64,000 nucleotides of DNA from Cercis canadensis (GCA_003255065.1 QAOA01002849.1:483246-547245); one strand, 5' to 3'; counted from the first letter of the stretch, positions 36,801 to 49,133 are shown. The notes: generated by a model not told the origin, from the sequence alone. Numbers and translations: made by a program.

Positions 36801-39800
36801 ACTGTTCCACCCTTATAAAAGGGAAGTATGGAAATACCTGAGCCTTCTGTAGACCTTCAGCCGCTTCTACTATTACTCTCCGATCCAAACAAACAACATT
36901 ACCTGATTCCAAGCACTTATTGAAACATCGTTGAGCATTTTCTACTTCTCCTAACAAAAGATGACAGCTGGGAAAGAAAATCACGTATCATTACATGGGG
37001 GGACAGAAATTACTAAGAATCCACTATGAAATTGAAATTTAAAATCAAACAAACAAAACCCATACTTTGCAGTTCTCATCTGTACTTTCAGAAAGGTGGG
37101 GTCCACATCAGTAGCCATCAGGCAATCCCCTACAGCTTCTCTAATCCTTCCAAGAGCCATTCTTGTTGCTGCACGGTTACTATAGCACAGTAAAAGGGGC
37201 TTAATCCAGCATCCTGACCTTTCATTTGAAGGGACAGAATTTATCCCACGTGTGTAGAAGTCTTCAGCTTTAGAAAGATCCCCATCTTTATAAGCTTGGT
37301 TTCCCCTAGACAAAATTGAATAGTTCCAGGCATAAAAAAAGAATGCAAGTGTTTCACAGCATCTAACTCAAAACAACATAGCCAAATATCAAGAAACCAA
37401 TCAAAAAACATTTTAAAAAGCTAGATTTCATTTTCTCTGTTTTTTCCCTTCTAATGTTAAGGTCAGTACCTGAGTCGCCAATTCTCACAAGTTTCTTGAA
37501 TTGTGGCTGAGGACACAACATTCCCTTGCTTGAACTGGTCATTTATCTCAGACCTATCCATCACATTAGAATGCGATGACGGTGAAAATTGTACAGAAGA
37601 TCCAGCCATTCCGTTTAGATTTGGAGAGATAATAACTGAGCTGCAACCCACTTTCCTTCTATTTTTCTTCCTCTGTTTACGTTTAAATAATGAAGGAACC
37701 TCTCCACCGGGTGATGCAGAAAATGAAAACCGTACATCCTTAGGATTTCCCAGACCTTGAGCAAACCAATGCTGATCAGATTTTTGCCTTTCAGTGTTTG
37801 AGCTGCAGCCAACTCCAGCATCTGCTGAAGCACCAGCTATACTGCTACAGAAAACCTGCTCAGATTTCAAAGTAGACCAGTCTATTTCAGCTCCATATGA
37901 ATGGGAATCACTGACAAAAGAACTTCCATTGATGTCTACTCCTCTCTCTACAGAAGCCAGATATTCATCTTCATAACCAGTAGGATTGGTTGAGTGCAGA
38001 GAAGAGTGCACATAACCATGGTCTGAAATAGATGGATTATTTAATTCTGCCGAAACTTTTGAATATTGATCATCTGCTTTCATGTCTTGATAAGGAGAAA
38101 AATCCATGGGAGAGTAGCAACCAGGAGGATCTCGGGTATCTCGTGAACTGGTTTCTTTAGGCAGATGATCTTGCTCCGTCTGTTTCTTATTCAAGGAATG
38201 CGACTTCAATTTTCTTCTCATCTGTTTTGACCCTTTTTCTTTAGAAAACCTATTCTTTTGTGTGGAGTCTAATTTTTTATCAAACTTAGGAAATAGATTT
38301 TCCTTAAAACAAGAAGGATCCCATGTTGGTGGTTTAAAGTCCGTAAAGGATTCACTGTAACCTTCTGGAATGGTTGTAAAACCATTATCACACTTATCTT
38401 GATCCACACTCATGGAATGTGCTTTAGAAACATTATTACTTGGATGGGAGCCAAGACCAAATGATGAGAAGGGAAACAGTCCTGTAGCTCCATTCACTTG
38501 TGAATCTTCAGGTGCTTGACATTCAGGAATTTTCGCCCTGTGGAAATCTCTGATGCCCTCCTTACTAGTAGATGACTCAGAACAAGGTATTCCTGTAGAA
38601 TCACTGGCTACATTACAACCACTTTCATTTTGAACATTGTTTCTTTGGCATGTTTTTAGATATTGGCCACCAATGTCCTCAAAAGAAGCATCAGGAAAAA
38701 ATGCTTGACCATCAGAATTAGTTCCTGAACTTGCACTAAAAGAGCCACAAGCCTTTTCATTGCTTCCAAACACAAAGGCATTGCCATTATTTACACATGA
38801 ATTCTTTAAATCTCTAGTCATATCAACACCACCAACTTTCTCAGAATCATTGATGTTCAGTTTCTCCATCTCATCCGTGAGTTTAAATGCAGGGATGGTG
38901 CTATAAGAACTAGAAATGTTATTACTACTTCCATATCCGCTCTTACACTTATCATCATATCTCAAATGATCATCCTGATCACCAACTCTATTACTGTTAC
39001 TAATTGTTTCCATTTTGGCACTAGAAGTATCCACACCGTGATCTGACTTTTTTATGCTGTCAAGAGACCCCTGCTTTTCCACATTAAAATTGGAAATTTT
39101 ACCACTCTGGTTGTCACCTAAAGGACCAAAACTATCATGCTTTCCAAACTCTACTTCAGTCTTAAATTTCATCCCCCCCCTATCATCAAAGCCACAGGTC
39201 TCCTCACATTTACTTGATTCCCTCTTCTCTGCATTTGAATTAGAAACTAAATCGTTTTGATCAGCATAAAGAATAAATCCCGAACCATCAACCTTCGGAT
39301 GCTCCGATTTAGATTCCAATTCCATCTTTCCTTCACCACCAGAAACTGTCTTTGTTGCATTTTCACCAGTTTTCCGTCTCTCCTGGCATGAATTTGATTC
39401 GATATCACTCCGTTTAGCACTAAAGACAAATTCCACATGATCACTGTTTCTAAGTTCGGTTTCTTTCTCAATGGTTACCTTCACTCTGTTAATGGATCCC
39501 AATTCTTCTGTAGTTGCAGCAGCTGCTCCCTGTTCAGAAGTCAACACTGTAGCAGATTCACTCCTTTTAACGCCAAACATAAAATCCACATTCCCAAACT
39601 TTACATGAGAATTTGAGGAGCTACCATTACAAGCTCTAAAATCATTTTCTACTCCACTAGAGTTTTCCGTAAACGCATTCGACGTGCTAGTACAACTACT
39701 TACCTGATCCGAAGTCTCACTCCCCGAACGAAAAGGATTATAACCTCTGCTCACCTCACTGGCTGCGATTCTACTTCTGGACCTTGCATGCTGAGACGCT

Positions 39801-40084
39801 GACTGCTTCCTCAGCTTCACCATCCTCGGCCTCGACCTCCCCAGTGCCGCCGAACCTGTCGCAGAGAGCGGCGGTGGAGGAAAAGCCGCGGCAAATTCAC
39901 GTCCGTGCGCATAATCGAACGTTGAAGGGTTTAAGCTTTCACCACTCTCTGATAAATTGGAATAACTAAAAGTAGTGCAATTGAAAGAAGATTGGGAATT
40001 TGGGTCGGGCATGGAATTGGAGTTTCGGACGGAGGAGGAGGGGGAGTGGATTGAGGATCGCAGGTCCACGGCTGCCGGCGACAT
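30855..40084 (-). CDS. TPR and J-domain co-chaperone with long disordered N-terminus
   Basis: A DnaJ-type co-chaperone, expected to stimulate Hsp70 through its J domain and to bind clients or chaperones through TPRs. Eleven exons join to 1435 residues: 37470-40084, 37066-37305, 36838-36967, 36452-36604, 36087-36322, 35914-35983, 35438-35644, 34225-34460, 32254-32332, 32019-32159, 30855-31055. Residues 1-871 are Ser/Asn-rich low complexity. TPR-like helices follow, with signatures NQAYKDGDLSKAEDFYTRGI and NEAFKAGKYTEAIEHYT. The J domain starts near ILGIKESDTATDIKKAYHKA, with HPD at 1319-1321. The Arg/Ser/Tyr-rich tail ends NSYSRW. It resembles Arabidopsis TPR15/TPR16 and animal DNAJC7 in domain order. 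The last three exons lie beyond a long element-filled intron and were joined by splice phase and J-domain continuity. Confidence 0.92.
32509..32656 (-). mobile_element. tRNA-derived SINE in a J-domain gene intron
   Basis: On the minus strand a polymerase III-type A-box-like TGGCTCAGGGGAG is followed by a B box GGGTTCAAGCCC and an A-rich tail (ggcaaaaaaagaaaaaa). It is flanked by near-identical 16-18 bp target duplications: gatttctcgtgtaaattt (32492-32509) and gatttcttgtgtaattta (32657-32674). Confidence 0.75.
33082..33241 (+). mobile_element. tRNA-derived SINE in the same intron
   Basis: It begins TGTCCCCAAGGGGACACC and has an A-box-like AAATGGTTGAGCACGGG. A B-box-like TGTTCAAATTCC and a 3' A-run follow. 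The 9-bp target duplication TACTAATTA is present on both sides (33073-33081 and 33242-33250). The sequence differs from the SINE at 32509-32656, so a second family is likely. Confidence 0.75.
33459..33854 (+). mobile_element. Head-to-tail pair of LTR-like units
   Basis: Two units, 33459-33654 and 33655-about 33854, are over 90% identical by eye. Each begins TGTTAGAATAATTGACATGT and contains a TATA-like CTATAAATAATAAC. Each reaches AATGAAATTGAACATGAAGTA and closes on CA. The TG...CA ends and internal promoter are LTR-like. There is no internal region between the units and no primer-binding site. Strand is arbitrary. It may be a tandem LTR relic of a TRIM or copia family, or a simple duplication of a solo LTR. 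Confidence 0.6.
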
Positions 40085-41690
40085 AATGGCGTGGAAATGA
40101 GGGAAGGGGCGGGGAAAATAGGGTTTTGAAAATTCTGTGTGAATCTGAAACTCAACCCAGAAACCACAAAATAAAAATGATTTGTGTAATAAGAAAGGAG
40201 GGATCGAGTGTAATATTTACCCCCAACAAGTTTGAAGTTACTGCGAGTGCGCGAGAACACATAAACATAATAGTGCTTAACATCAACAGAGGGATCACAT
40301 TCATGTCCTTCCGTGGGCGGTTAGCTTAACGTTTAATTTAACATTTCATATTTATCCGTAATATCTTTATTGGATCTTTTATACAATTATTACATATATT
40401 ATTATCACTTTATTTATACATTTCATATTTATAATCACTTTTTTAAATTTATCTTTTGGTACATTTTTTTTAATCTGTACAAACTATACATATTTCTATT
40501 GAAGTAATAAAACATGATTAATTACATTATTTATATAATTTTTTGCATTTTTTTTTCTGCCATGATATAAATGATACTTAAATAAGTTTTGCAAAATTTT
40601 ATGCCATCCAGAAAATAAATTTTTAGATTGCGTGACATACTTCTGAACAATAAAGTGATAGAAGTTAAAGTCATTCTTGTTAATTTTGTCTTCTTTTTAT
40701 TTTAAATAAAAATAGCATATATTTAAAGATACCTATAGACGTTTTATACTCAAATTTTATTGAAAGAAAGTGGTGGGATTATAGCAAAAAAATAAGTTAT
40801 AGTCTTTAATGAACTAAAAAAATAAAAAATAGCATACAAATTTTGAGTTGATAAAAACATTAAGTATAATAATTAAATTAAAATATTATTCTATAATATT
40901 TTACTGTAAAATTTTGCTTATATCTCATTACGATATATCATTTTTCGTAAAAATTTCTGCAATTATTTTTTTCTTGAATCTCAAATGTCCATTTATTAAA
41001 TTTTATCAAAAAGAAGGTTTAGTTGTAATTTGAATTTTCATATTTAATAATTTGAATTTTTTGTCTTTTTATTTAAAAATAACTAATTTAGTTCATTTAT
41101 ATTCATAAAATATATTTAGTCATTCAATCTTTAAGTCAAATTTCTTAAATTTAATTTAAGATATAAAAATTTTCAATTTACAATCTCATCGTTCAGATTA
41201 AAAAGTTATGTCTTACAAATTTGTCCACAATATTTTAGTTTGATCTAATGATGAGGTTCAGACTAAATTATAAAAAATATAAATTTTTATTTAACCAAAT
41301 ATCTAAATTCATTTATCGTTAGATTGAGCTAAAATATTATAGGGAGATTCATAAGACGTGACTTATTAATATGAATAATAAAATTATGAATTAAAAAAGT
41401 TTATACTTTAAAATAAATCTAAAAAATTTTGGTTTAAAAACAAAAGAATTATAATTACATATTTTATAAATATAAAATGATTAAATTATTTACTTTTAAA
41501 TAAAAAAGACCAAAAAATTTAAATTATTAAAATAAAAATATCGAAATTACAATTAAGGATTAAAAGAAACGCGCCATTTAATTTTGTCCTTAGCGTCTCC
41601 AAATGGACCAATGATTCTTCTCCAGCGTTAACAAGTGTCCCATATTACAGCACACACGTTACTCGTCTTTCCATCAACTTCACCAAGAAA
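40085..41690. other. Intergenic region between divergent genes
   Basis: AT-rich spacer shared by the J-domain gene (leftward) and the 134-residue protein gene (rightward). Its only clear structure is the fold-back element at about 41013-41562. Confidence 0.6.
41013..41562. mobile_element. Long-TIR fold-back MITE
   Basis: The stretch is one large imperfect palindrome. The left arm begins GGTTTAGTTGTAATTTGAAT; the right arm on the minus strand begins AATCCTTAATTGTAATTTC. The arms stay similar over about 250 bases. For example, the inner blocks GTTATGTCTTACAAAT and, on the minus strand, GTCACGTCTTATGAAT are both followed by AATATTTTAG. There is no coding capacity. Flanks share AAAAGAA, a possible 7-9 bp target duplication, which with the long arms suggests a Mutator-like origin. 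The superfamily is not proven. Confidence 0.65.
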
Positions 41691-43668
41691 ACGAGACGAA
41701 GAGGTGGCGAAGTAGCAGAGCAAGCGAGAACAGAGAACCTGTCTTTTTCATTGATTTCATCCACTATTTCAGGTACCGCTCGATTCTTTTCTTTTTCCCG
41801 TACCTTCATTTATGATTCTCTGCTTGTCCCCATCATAGCGAGGGATTTGATAAATCAATTACGAGAAAATTGTAGTGGGTCATTCAAATTTCGGTTTCTC
41901 AGAGGTTTACGATCAACTAGTTGTGTTTCATTTTGGACAGTCTCATAGTATATTACCTAAAAGTTAAAGTCTTCCACACTTCGTTTTTCTTCGTTTACAC
42001 TGTAACCAACAGGGAAGGAATTGTTTGTTTCATCTGGGTGTATCCAATTAAGAGAGTATTTTTTGTACTGATTCGCCTTTGGAATACCTTGATGCAATTA
42101 CACGTTTGAGGATTTAAAATTTTGTTTTGTTTTTTTTTTTTTTCTGGGTGTGTATGTGTACTTGGGAGCTGTTGTCAGCTTGCATACTTCTATTCGCTTT
42201 AGATTTAGAAAATTTTATCTGATTTTGATAGGTAGAGAGAGTTGGTTCGACTGAATAGATTTTTATAGTATATATCCTTGCTTTGGATGTCGTTTAATGT
42301 TAAGAAACATGGAATTGATGAATGAAGAGAAAAATACTCAAAATGCTTTTGCCATTCAGTGTTTAATTGTATATATGTCAACTAGGGCATGCTTGGTAAA
42401 TTGTTATCCTTCAATCTTCCCGTCTATGTGTCTCATTGTTACTGCTACCTAATAGGCACGCACATATTTAGAATGAACATTCGCCTGCAAATATATTTTT
42501 GGTTGTTCCCCAGATTCGTCAGATAAGGTAATGGCCTGTTGATAGACAAAAGAATGCAGATTTAAAATATATGTAGAATTTGCAAATCTATGGTCATAGT
42601 TGTCTCCATCTCCATACAATTATTCATGATGATTTGGAATATTTGCTGATATTGCACTAGCTGTTGAACATCTCAATTCTTGAAGTTGATAATAAACACC
42701 ATTTTAACATTTCATGACTAGATCAGAAATCCTCACTGGCTCCTTTAAAAACTAAAGTTATTCCTTCACCATGTACTAAAGGTCGTTCCTTCTCCTAGCT
42801 AATTGAAGCTTCAACTTTCATCTGGCTTTCTGAAACTACAGAGGCCTGGTCATAGTTTGGAAGTTGTTTTATTATTTTATTAGTTAAGATTCCATGTTAT
42901 GTCAATATTGGTGCTCATATGCATTATATGTATAATATGATAATGTGGTTAGACAGCTTGTAAGGTAATTAAGCTCATAATGTTTTCATGTAGTATGTAT
43001 TTCCACTTGTAAATACTTTTAAGTGTGTACATAGCTAGGTGATCTGTGTTATAAGGAAGCCAAAGCTGATAGGTATATTTCTTATTCCTATTAATTTATG
43101 GCCTATTTAGGAAGGGAGAACTTCATCAATATATGAATATGGTCATTTTACTGTCTGCCTGAAGTTTCTTGGACATAATGCATGTCCTTTTTTTAAAAAA
43201 TAAAGGAGCATGGTTGTTATATATAATGCTGTAGAATTCTGGACATGTAAATAAAAGCTTAAGCCAGATAGTTTCTAACAGGTCCTGCTGGCGACTTGTT
43301 TTAGCTTCAACTGGCTTTTACTTCTGGTCATTGGTCAGCGAGTAAGAAAGAGAGTAATTAGACTCTATTTAAGTAAACACCAATACTTTTTTTTTTTTTT
43401 TTTCAATTTTTGGTTGTATTCAATAGTGTTGAGATGTTGCGATTTTTCTACATAGTTGTCACAGAATCCTTTAGTTTTGAGCAATTTACCAGATACGATA
43501 GATGTTTTACTTTCCTAATTCAATGCTCTTGATGGAAATTCTAATTTTCTTCTTTCTGCAGGTTAGGACTTTCTTCTGTGGAGGATTTCAGTCATAACAA
43601 GAAGGGGAACAAATATAAATAGGAATCTGTGCAAGTTTTAGTATTTGACGGAGTACCAATCAGATAAA
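41690..43668 (+). other. 5' UTR exons and intron of the 134-residue protein gene
   Basis: A purine-rich stretch ends at a plausible donor (TTTCAG|GTACCG, about 41771). An acceptor CTGCAG before GTTAGGACTTTC at about 43561 starts the exon that holds the ATG at 43669. The 1.8 kb leader intron has no recognisable coding content. Transcript ends are inferred. Confidence 0.5.
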
Positions 43669-44936
43669 ATGATGCATGGTGAGTGCTATTATTAATTACT
43701 TCTATCCAAAGCTCACTTGAAGCACTTTACTATTACATGATTGTTTGATATTGCTATGAAAGAGTGTTCATAATTTCATTCTTCAGTTAGATAAAGCCAC
43801 AAAAGTTGTTAGACACATTATTATTGAAGAAGAGAGAATTGAATTTCATTAATTTTATAAAGGAAAGATTATAATACATTAGTGCAGAATTCTAATCACA
43901 TGCTTAGCATGTCAGACATTTTATTCTTTTGAAATTTAATTATTTGCATTTCATGAGTGCCTTTTTGCACTTTATCATTGTTTTGGCTTTGTGAAGTCCT
44001 AGTAGAGTTTCTTGGTATGTATTTTTCCATTTTAACGAGTTTATGGCTGTGTGGAGGAGCATAATGCATGCCAAAGCAGCTAAGACGAATCTTATTCATG
44101 TTATGACAGCTGTCATTCAAGGATCTTAATGCCAGTAACTGGTTTGAAAAGGATAAGATGAATTGATTGATTTCTAAATTCTAATCCATTCGTATGGCTG
44201 TAAGCACCTATGTTAATCTTTTCTCTTTTTGTGTAGTAATTTTTTATACTGTGAGGAGGGAATGCATGGTCTTGTGAGGCATTATAAGTTTGTTTGAACT
44301 TCGAAGTTCTTCCAAATTACTTTCGGACTTATGTGAAACTGAGTTCAAAGTATGCTACATTGCCAGGGGTCACATTTTATGACTTCATACAACATTGTAA
44401 TCACTTTCCTATAAATGACGGATGGGATCATTTTACATTGCAATTCCATACTTACAGTTCCTTATTTTATTTACTTTGATGTTTAATGACCATTTACAAG
44501 ACTTCTTTGGCAAATTGACTTTTTCTATTTGAGTTCTTCAGATAAGAATGAGAGCGCTCCTATGGACAAATTAGCTGAGACCAGTCATTCTAAAATTGAA
44601 GAGCAAGATGTCTTGAAAAATGTTAAAAGACCCTTGGGAGATGATGCACAGAAAAAGATAGCTGACTGGAAAGGTGGAGAACATGAGGCAAAAGGTGCTT
44701 CTCATGAAGAGTTTGAGTCATCTGGGGAAGTTAATATGGAGGCAACCATATCACCTGATGATGTTATTCGGGCTGGAGGATTTGGTGCCAGAGATGATAT
44801 TGGTTGCTTTCTTCCTGTTGCAAGTGATTCAACTGACTTCGAAGCTTCAATTCTTGATGCACGAGATTACGAAGAACCACAGGGGGTAGTAAGCAGACCA
44901 GGCCTTGGCTGGACTGGGACAAAAGAGGGGGAATAA
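43669..44936 (+). CDS. Unrecognised small acidic plant protein, 134 residues
   Basis: Two coding exons, 43669-43678 and 44542-44936, join as ATG ATG CAT G|AT AAG to give 134 residues starting MMHDKNESAPMDKLAETSHS. The second exon alone is open in frame with codon use unlike the AT-rich surroundings. The first half is rich in Lys, Glu and Asp and looks flexible. The second half has a compact, conserved-looking block, DDVIRAGGFGARDDIGCFLP, and a tail RPGLGWTGTKEGE. No signal peptide, membrane helix or known catalytic motif is visible. The start is chosen because a 10-bp first coding exon restores phase; a downstream Met (APMDKL) is a possible alternative. I do not recognise the family and assign no function. 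Confidence 0.75.
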
Positions 44937-45832
44937 CTATTCTCTTACTGTATGTACCAAAAATAAAAAAACTATTTTCTTACTGTTATATGCTCATATA
45001 TTTCCAATGTTTTGTTGTTTCTGAACTGTATGACTATACTGTGTTTCTGGCTAGTTTGGCCCAGCTCGAATGGTAAAGGATGGTGTCCAGGTCTTGGGTT
45101 TGGTTCATCTGGAAGGGTTATGTGTGTTTTGCTTTTGGGTTTTTACCCTCCCAAGTTTGGTAATTAACATGAGAATCTTTTTAGATTAGTGTTCATTGTC
45201 CTTATACTTAATACCAACGTTGGAATTAACAGCCATCTGGGTCATTCTGGATGAGAAAAAGTGCATTTTGAGAGAGTAGGGTGTCTATATTTTGCAATGT
45301 GCTCTAATTTTAAACCTGGTGGTGGAGGGTGAAAACTGTATGTTTCCTGTTTTTTCAGTTGAATTTGTTACTGCCTTGGTAAAAAATTTCTCATAAAGTT
45401 AGAATTGTCATGATTTTATTAAATTAGCTTGTGCTTTTGAACCGGAGATGTCAGCCGCTTAAATCTATTCCTCTGACGAGAGGGAGAAACAGCGGAAAGG
45501 GAGAGGAAGTGTATTCTTGTGAGTTTTTGTTTTTTTTTTTTTTTAAAAAAATAGATATATATATATATAAAGAATTACAATTTTAGTCTGGTAGCAAAAA
45601 AGAAAAAAAATCCAAATAAAAGGAGTGCAATGTTTTCTTTTGCCAAAGTAGATAATTCCATTATTCATTGCATTTCATTCTTCTAATAATCCTTGTTCCT
45701 TCCTCTCCTTCTCTAAACAAAGTCTTACAAATATTTTCCTTCGTCCTTCGATTCTTCTCAAACATGAAATATGAAAATACAACTATCATGCTCACAATTA
45801 CTAGGAGCCCAAAAAATTATAAATAATAATCA
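44937..45832. other. Intergenic region between convergent genes
   Basis: 3' flanks of the 134-residue protein gene and the cytokinin dehydrogenase gene, with a poly-T/poly-A and TA tract at about 45530-45570. No gene seen. Confidence 0.6.
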
Positions 45833-48757
45833 TCAAAATTTTGAATAATTTTTCGACCTTATAGGCTTATTGTCTAACATGAGGTTGGTAATGCCTTTTG
45901 ATTTTTGAAAGATTTTGTGGCCAGGGGCAAGTATTGCCAGTGGGTCATATGTTGATTTTCTTTGTACGAATAATTCCCATCGAGGTCCGAAGTGGGCTTG
46001 CCATTCTTCTTGGCTGTTGTAAAAGGGAAGATATTGCTTGATTCCCAGTCGGGCATGGTTGCAAAAATCTAGGATTTGTTTGTTTTGGGTTAAAATGTTT
46101 TCTAGACTGTGTGTTCCTGTGGAAAATGGGATTGCAGAGGATAGGAATGCCACAAGGTAAAAAACATCTTCCTCTGGGGTAACAAAAGATGTTTCATTGT
46201 TCCACCTGTAGGAAGAAAACGGAGAAAGACTTAGATTGTATATTGATAGTGATTATTAAGGTGGACAAGGACAAAGCTAGTTAGTACCTTGATTGGTTGA
46301 CAGGGTAAATGAGTATGGGACCATTACTTGTATCTAGAAGAATTTTGCCAAACACCACTTGTGCAAAGTGGTGAATTTTGCTCCTTGGGATCAGAAGATT
46401 CAGCCAAGGATGAGGAACTTCCCATAAACCTTTTTCTCTTAACTTTATTGAAGAGATATGCACCCTGTCCAGGAATTCCACGTAAGAAACTTCTGATTGG
46501 AATAGTGTCGATGGAATGTAACTCAGTGCTAACAACATGTTCTCAACATTCTGCCATTTGAACAAATAAAAAATGAGAATTTTTCTTTAGTGGTGCAGTG
46601 TGCTATCCCACAATGCTAATGTTGAAAATGCAATTAAATATGCTGATTAGCATGCCTCACCTGATTCATGGCTTCAGTTTCATCTGGGTTGAAGTATTTG
46701 GCCATTTCAAGACAGTAGAGAGTCTTGCCATCTGAATTAAATTGGCTGGCTTGAAACGGGTCTTTGGGATTGAAGGATGATCTCCAATTATTTAGGAGGC
46801 CAGTTTTGTTTATGATTACAAATCCTTCTATATAGTCAAATGTATTTTCAAGAGATACAATATACTCTTGATCCGTGGAGAATGTAGAAAATTTTGAATA
46901 GAGCACTCTAATCCATTTTACCTGACAAAATTCATCGATTATATGATAAGAGACATTTTTTTTTTCAGAATTTTTGGGAGCTTCACTCATTTCAAGAGAC
47001 ATGAATAAATATTCACTCACCATCTTTTGCGCTGGTTCAAGAGAAATTCTAGCTCTGGTGATGATGCCAAATTGACCAAGCCCTCCCAGAACGCCGTAGA
47101 AAAGGTCATTGTTTTGGTTCTCGGAGCAGGTAAGCACCTCTCCTTTTCCTACACCCAAAAGATTTTGCATACCATATTGATGTTGAAAGTTAAAGTGATT
47201 GCCATAAACAAAATATTCACTTGTTTTATTCAATTTCTTTTTTGGTTCAAATGGAAATAGATTAAAGTAACAGATTGGCAGTAATGCCAAGTACAAAAGG
47301 TGTGGGCATAGAGCTAGCCCAAATGACAAAGGGTAAAACAGGGTCACTAATTTGGTGTGTACAGAGGTCAGAAAGGACCCAAAGGCCATTGTGGGGCCAA
47401 CATTCTTCTATTAAGACTTAGAAACCAGTTAAGCGAACTGTCTCCAACCAAACCATTTCAGGAAGTACGTGTTGCTTGCAACCACTAATGACAGAAGTAA
47501 ATAAACCTTATAGAAGCACTAACTCTCACTACCATTGCTTCCATTTGGGGCAGAATCAATGGGGGGAAAACTTGCTTTATTCAATGCAGCATTTACAGTT
47601 GAAGATTGCTATCCTATCTCACTTAAATGTAAAAGGAAATAAATATTTTGTTAAGAGTTTAGAGCAAAATAAATTTTTAATTTTAATATTATCGTGAAAA
47701 TTTTAAAAAATTAAATTATTCAATATGTGTCAAAACAGTTAATTTTTTGTAAAATATATAAACAGAACAATACAAAAAATATATCAAAAAATAAATAATA
47801 TTTTATTTTAACCATGTTAAATTCAAATTCAATTAATAATTTAAAAATGTGACACATACCAAATATCTCAACTTTAAAATTTTTACAATAATACCAAAAT
47901 GAAAAGTTGGTTATGCTCTTACTCACCCATATGGATGAGGTAGCATTAAGGTTCACCTTTCACACCTGACACAGGGGTAGTCTAGTCATTCAGCTGAGCA
48001 CATTCAAATAACTAAAAACAAAACCTTCCCTTCATCATGGAAGTTTGGCCATAACACTGTAGCATAAAATCCTGTTTGGTAAGGACTAGGGAGTGAATAG
48101 ATTTTGCTAAAACATACCTGTGACAACTTCCAGCTGGTAGATGTTATTGATCTGAGGTCCATGCCGAAAGGCTTGCCCACTGATTCCAGCGTTAGATAAG
48201 GTGCCCCCAACAGTAAGATAAAGGTAATCTGTCCAAGACTTTGGTGCCAGTCCATGTTTAAGAGTCTCATGCAGGATGTTAATCCACAACTCACCTCCTG
48301 AAACATCCACATAGGGCAATTCTCCACTATGGACTTTCATTTCTGTTCCTTGCAGTGACTCCATGTTGATAACTAAGCCTTGGTGTGCTTGTGCCTGCCC
48401 TTGAAGGGAGTGGCCGTGGCCTCTAGCTGCAACCTTCAACTCTGAACCAGAACCCATTTCATAAATATGCTTTATAGTGCGTGAAATATCATAAACTGTT
48501 TCTGGATACAGGATTGCCAAAGGAGGAAAATGGTATATGTTGCCAAAGTCCTTGGCTGCACGTTCATTATCCTCCATGCTCAAGTAACCATCAAGAGCTA
48601 GTGTCTGCAATGATGATACCATCCCGTGGGGCTGGATTATCGGGGTGGTAACAGAGTTATTGCAGCACCATAAGTTGGCTTTTTGTGGTATATAAATCAG
48701 GAGTGCAAGTAGGGAGATTTTGAGAACATGTTCACAGAAACGAGATGGTGAAACCAT
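45833..48757 (-). CDS. CKX1: Cytokinin dehydrogenase, CKX1-like
   Basis: FAD enzyme that irreversibly degrades cytokinins by cutting their N6 side chain. Five exons, the usual number in plant CKX genes, join to 554 residues: 48118-48757, 47021-47148, 46661-46921, 46288-46550, 45833-46205. A hydrophobic N-terminus ([14 protein letters not shown]) suggests a secretory or membrane-anchored product. The FAD-linking motif GHGHS is at 113-117 and the catalytic Asp is D177 in SWTDYL. The substrate-domain block [15 protein letters not shown] is intact. The C-terminal FAD-contact motif, normally PGQ, reads PGH ([14 protein letters not shown]). Closest resemblance from memory is Arabidopsis CKX1 ([10 protein letters not shown] and [18 protein letters not shown] types). 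Intron 1 (47149-48117) holds a MITE. CKX1 is family-level; orthology would need a tree. Confidence 0.95.
47613..47943. mobile_element. Long-TIR MITE, copy A, in CKX intron 1
   Basis: The left inner arm GAGTTTAGAGCAAAAT (47655) and the right inner arm, on the minus strand GAGTAAGAGCATAACC, are inverted repeats for about 50 bases. Outer ends resemble CCTATCTCAC and, inverted, CTACCTCATCC. It is about 330 bp with no coding frame. The internal sequence matches the copy at 50554-50922. Confidence 0.6.
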
Positions 48758-48852
48758 TGTAGGTAAGAGATTAGATGCTGGTTTGGGAGGAAGGGCACAG
48801 AAGAAGAGGTTTAGAAGAAGAATGACAATTTAAAGGGATGGTTTTAGGCGGC

Positions 48853-48859
48853 ATATATA
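48853..48859 (-). promoter_or_regulatory. TATA box of the CKX gene
   Basis: TATATAT on the minus strand lies about 95 bases upstream of the ATG at 48757, appropriate for a short leader. Confidence 0.5.
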
Positions 48860-49133
48860 GTCGAACCCAAAGGGGTAAACCCTTTTATAGACACAATCTC
48901 ATACTTTGTCATGGGGTTCTTAGAAGCTTTTTATTTTTAATATTTTTTGGAGGGCTGGTGTTTAACATTTTTAAGTGGGTTTAAAGTAGAGAATATAGAT
49001 GTCTCCAAGAATACAATGGGAGAAAAAGAGAGTAAAATATTCATATTATTTTTGTTTTAAAAAAAGAAGATTTCACATTTATAGTAGTTTTTAACTTTTT
49101 ATAAGTATTTCCGTATTTCATCGAGGATGTTAT

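Noticed and set aside
39931-40260. Minus-strand frame overlapping the J-domain gene start
   Set aside because: It is out of frame with the long exon-1 frame and continues into the untranslated leader without family resemblance.
45055-45165. TGGCCCAGCTCGAATGG followed by GGTTCATCTGG, a SINE-like A/B box pair
   Set aside because: The B box is poor, and I see neither an A tail nor a target duplication.
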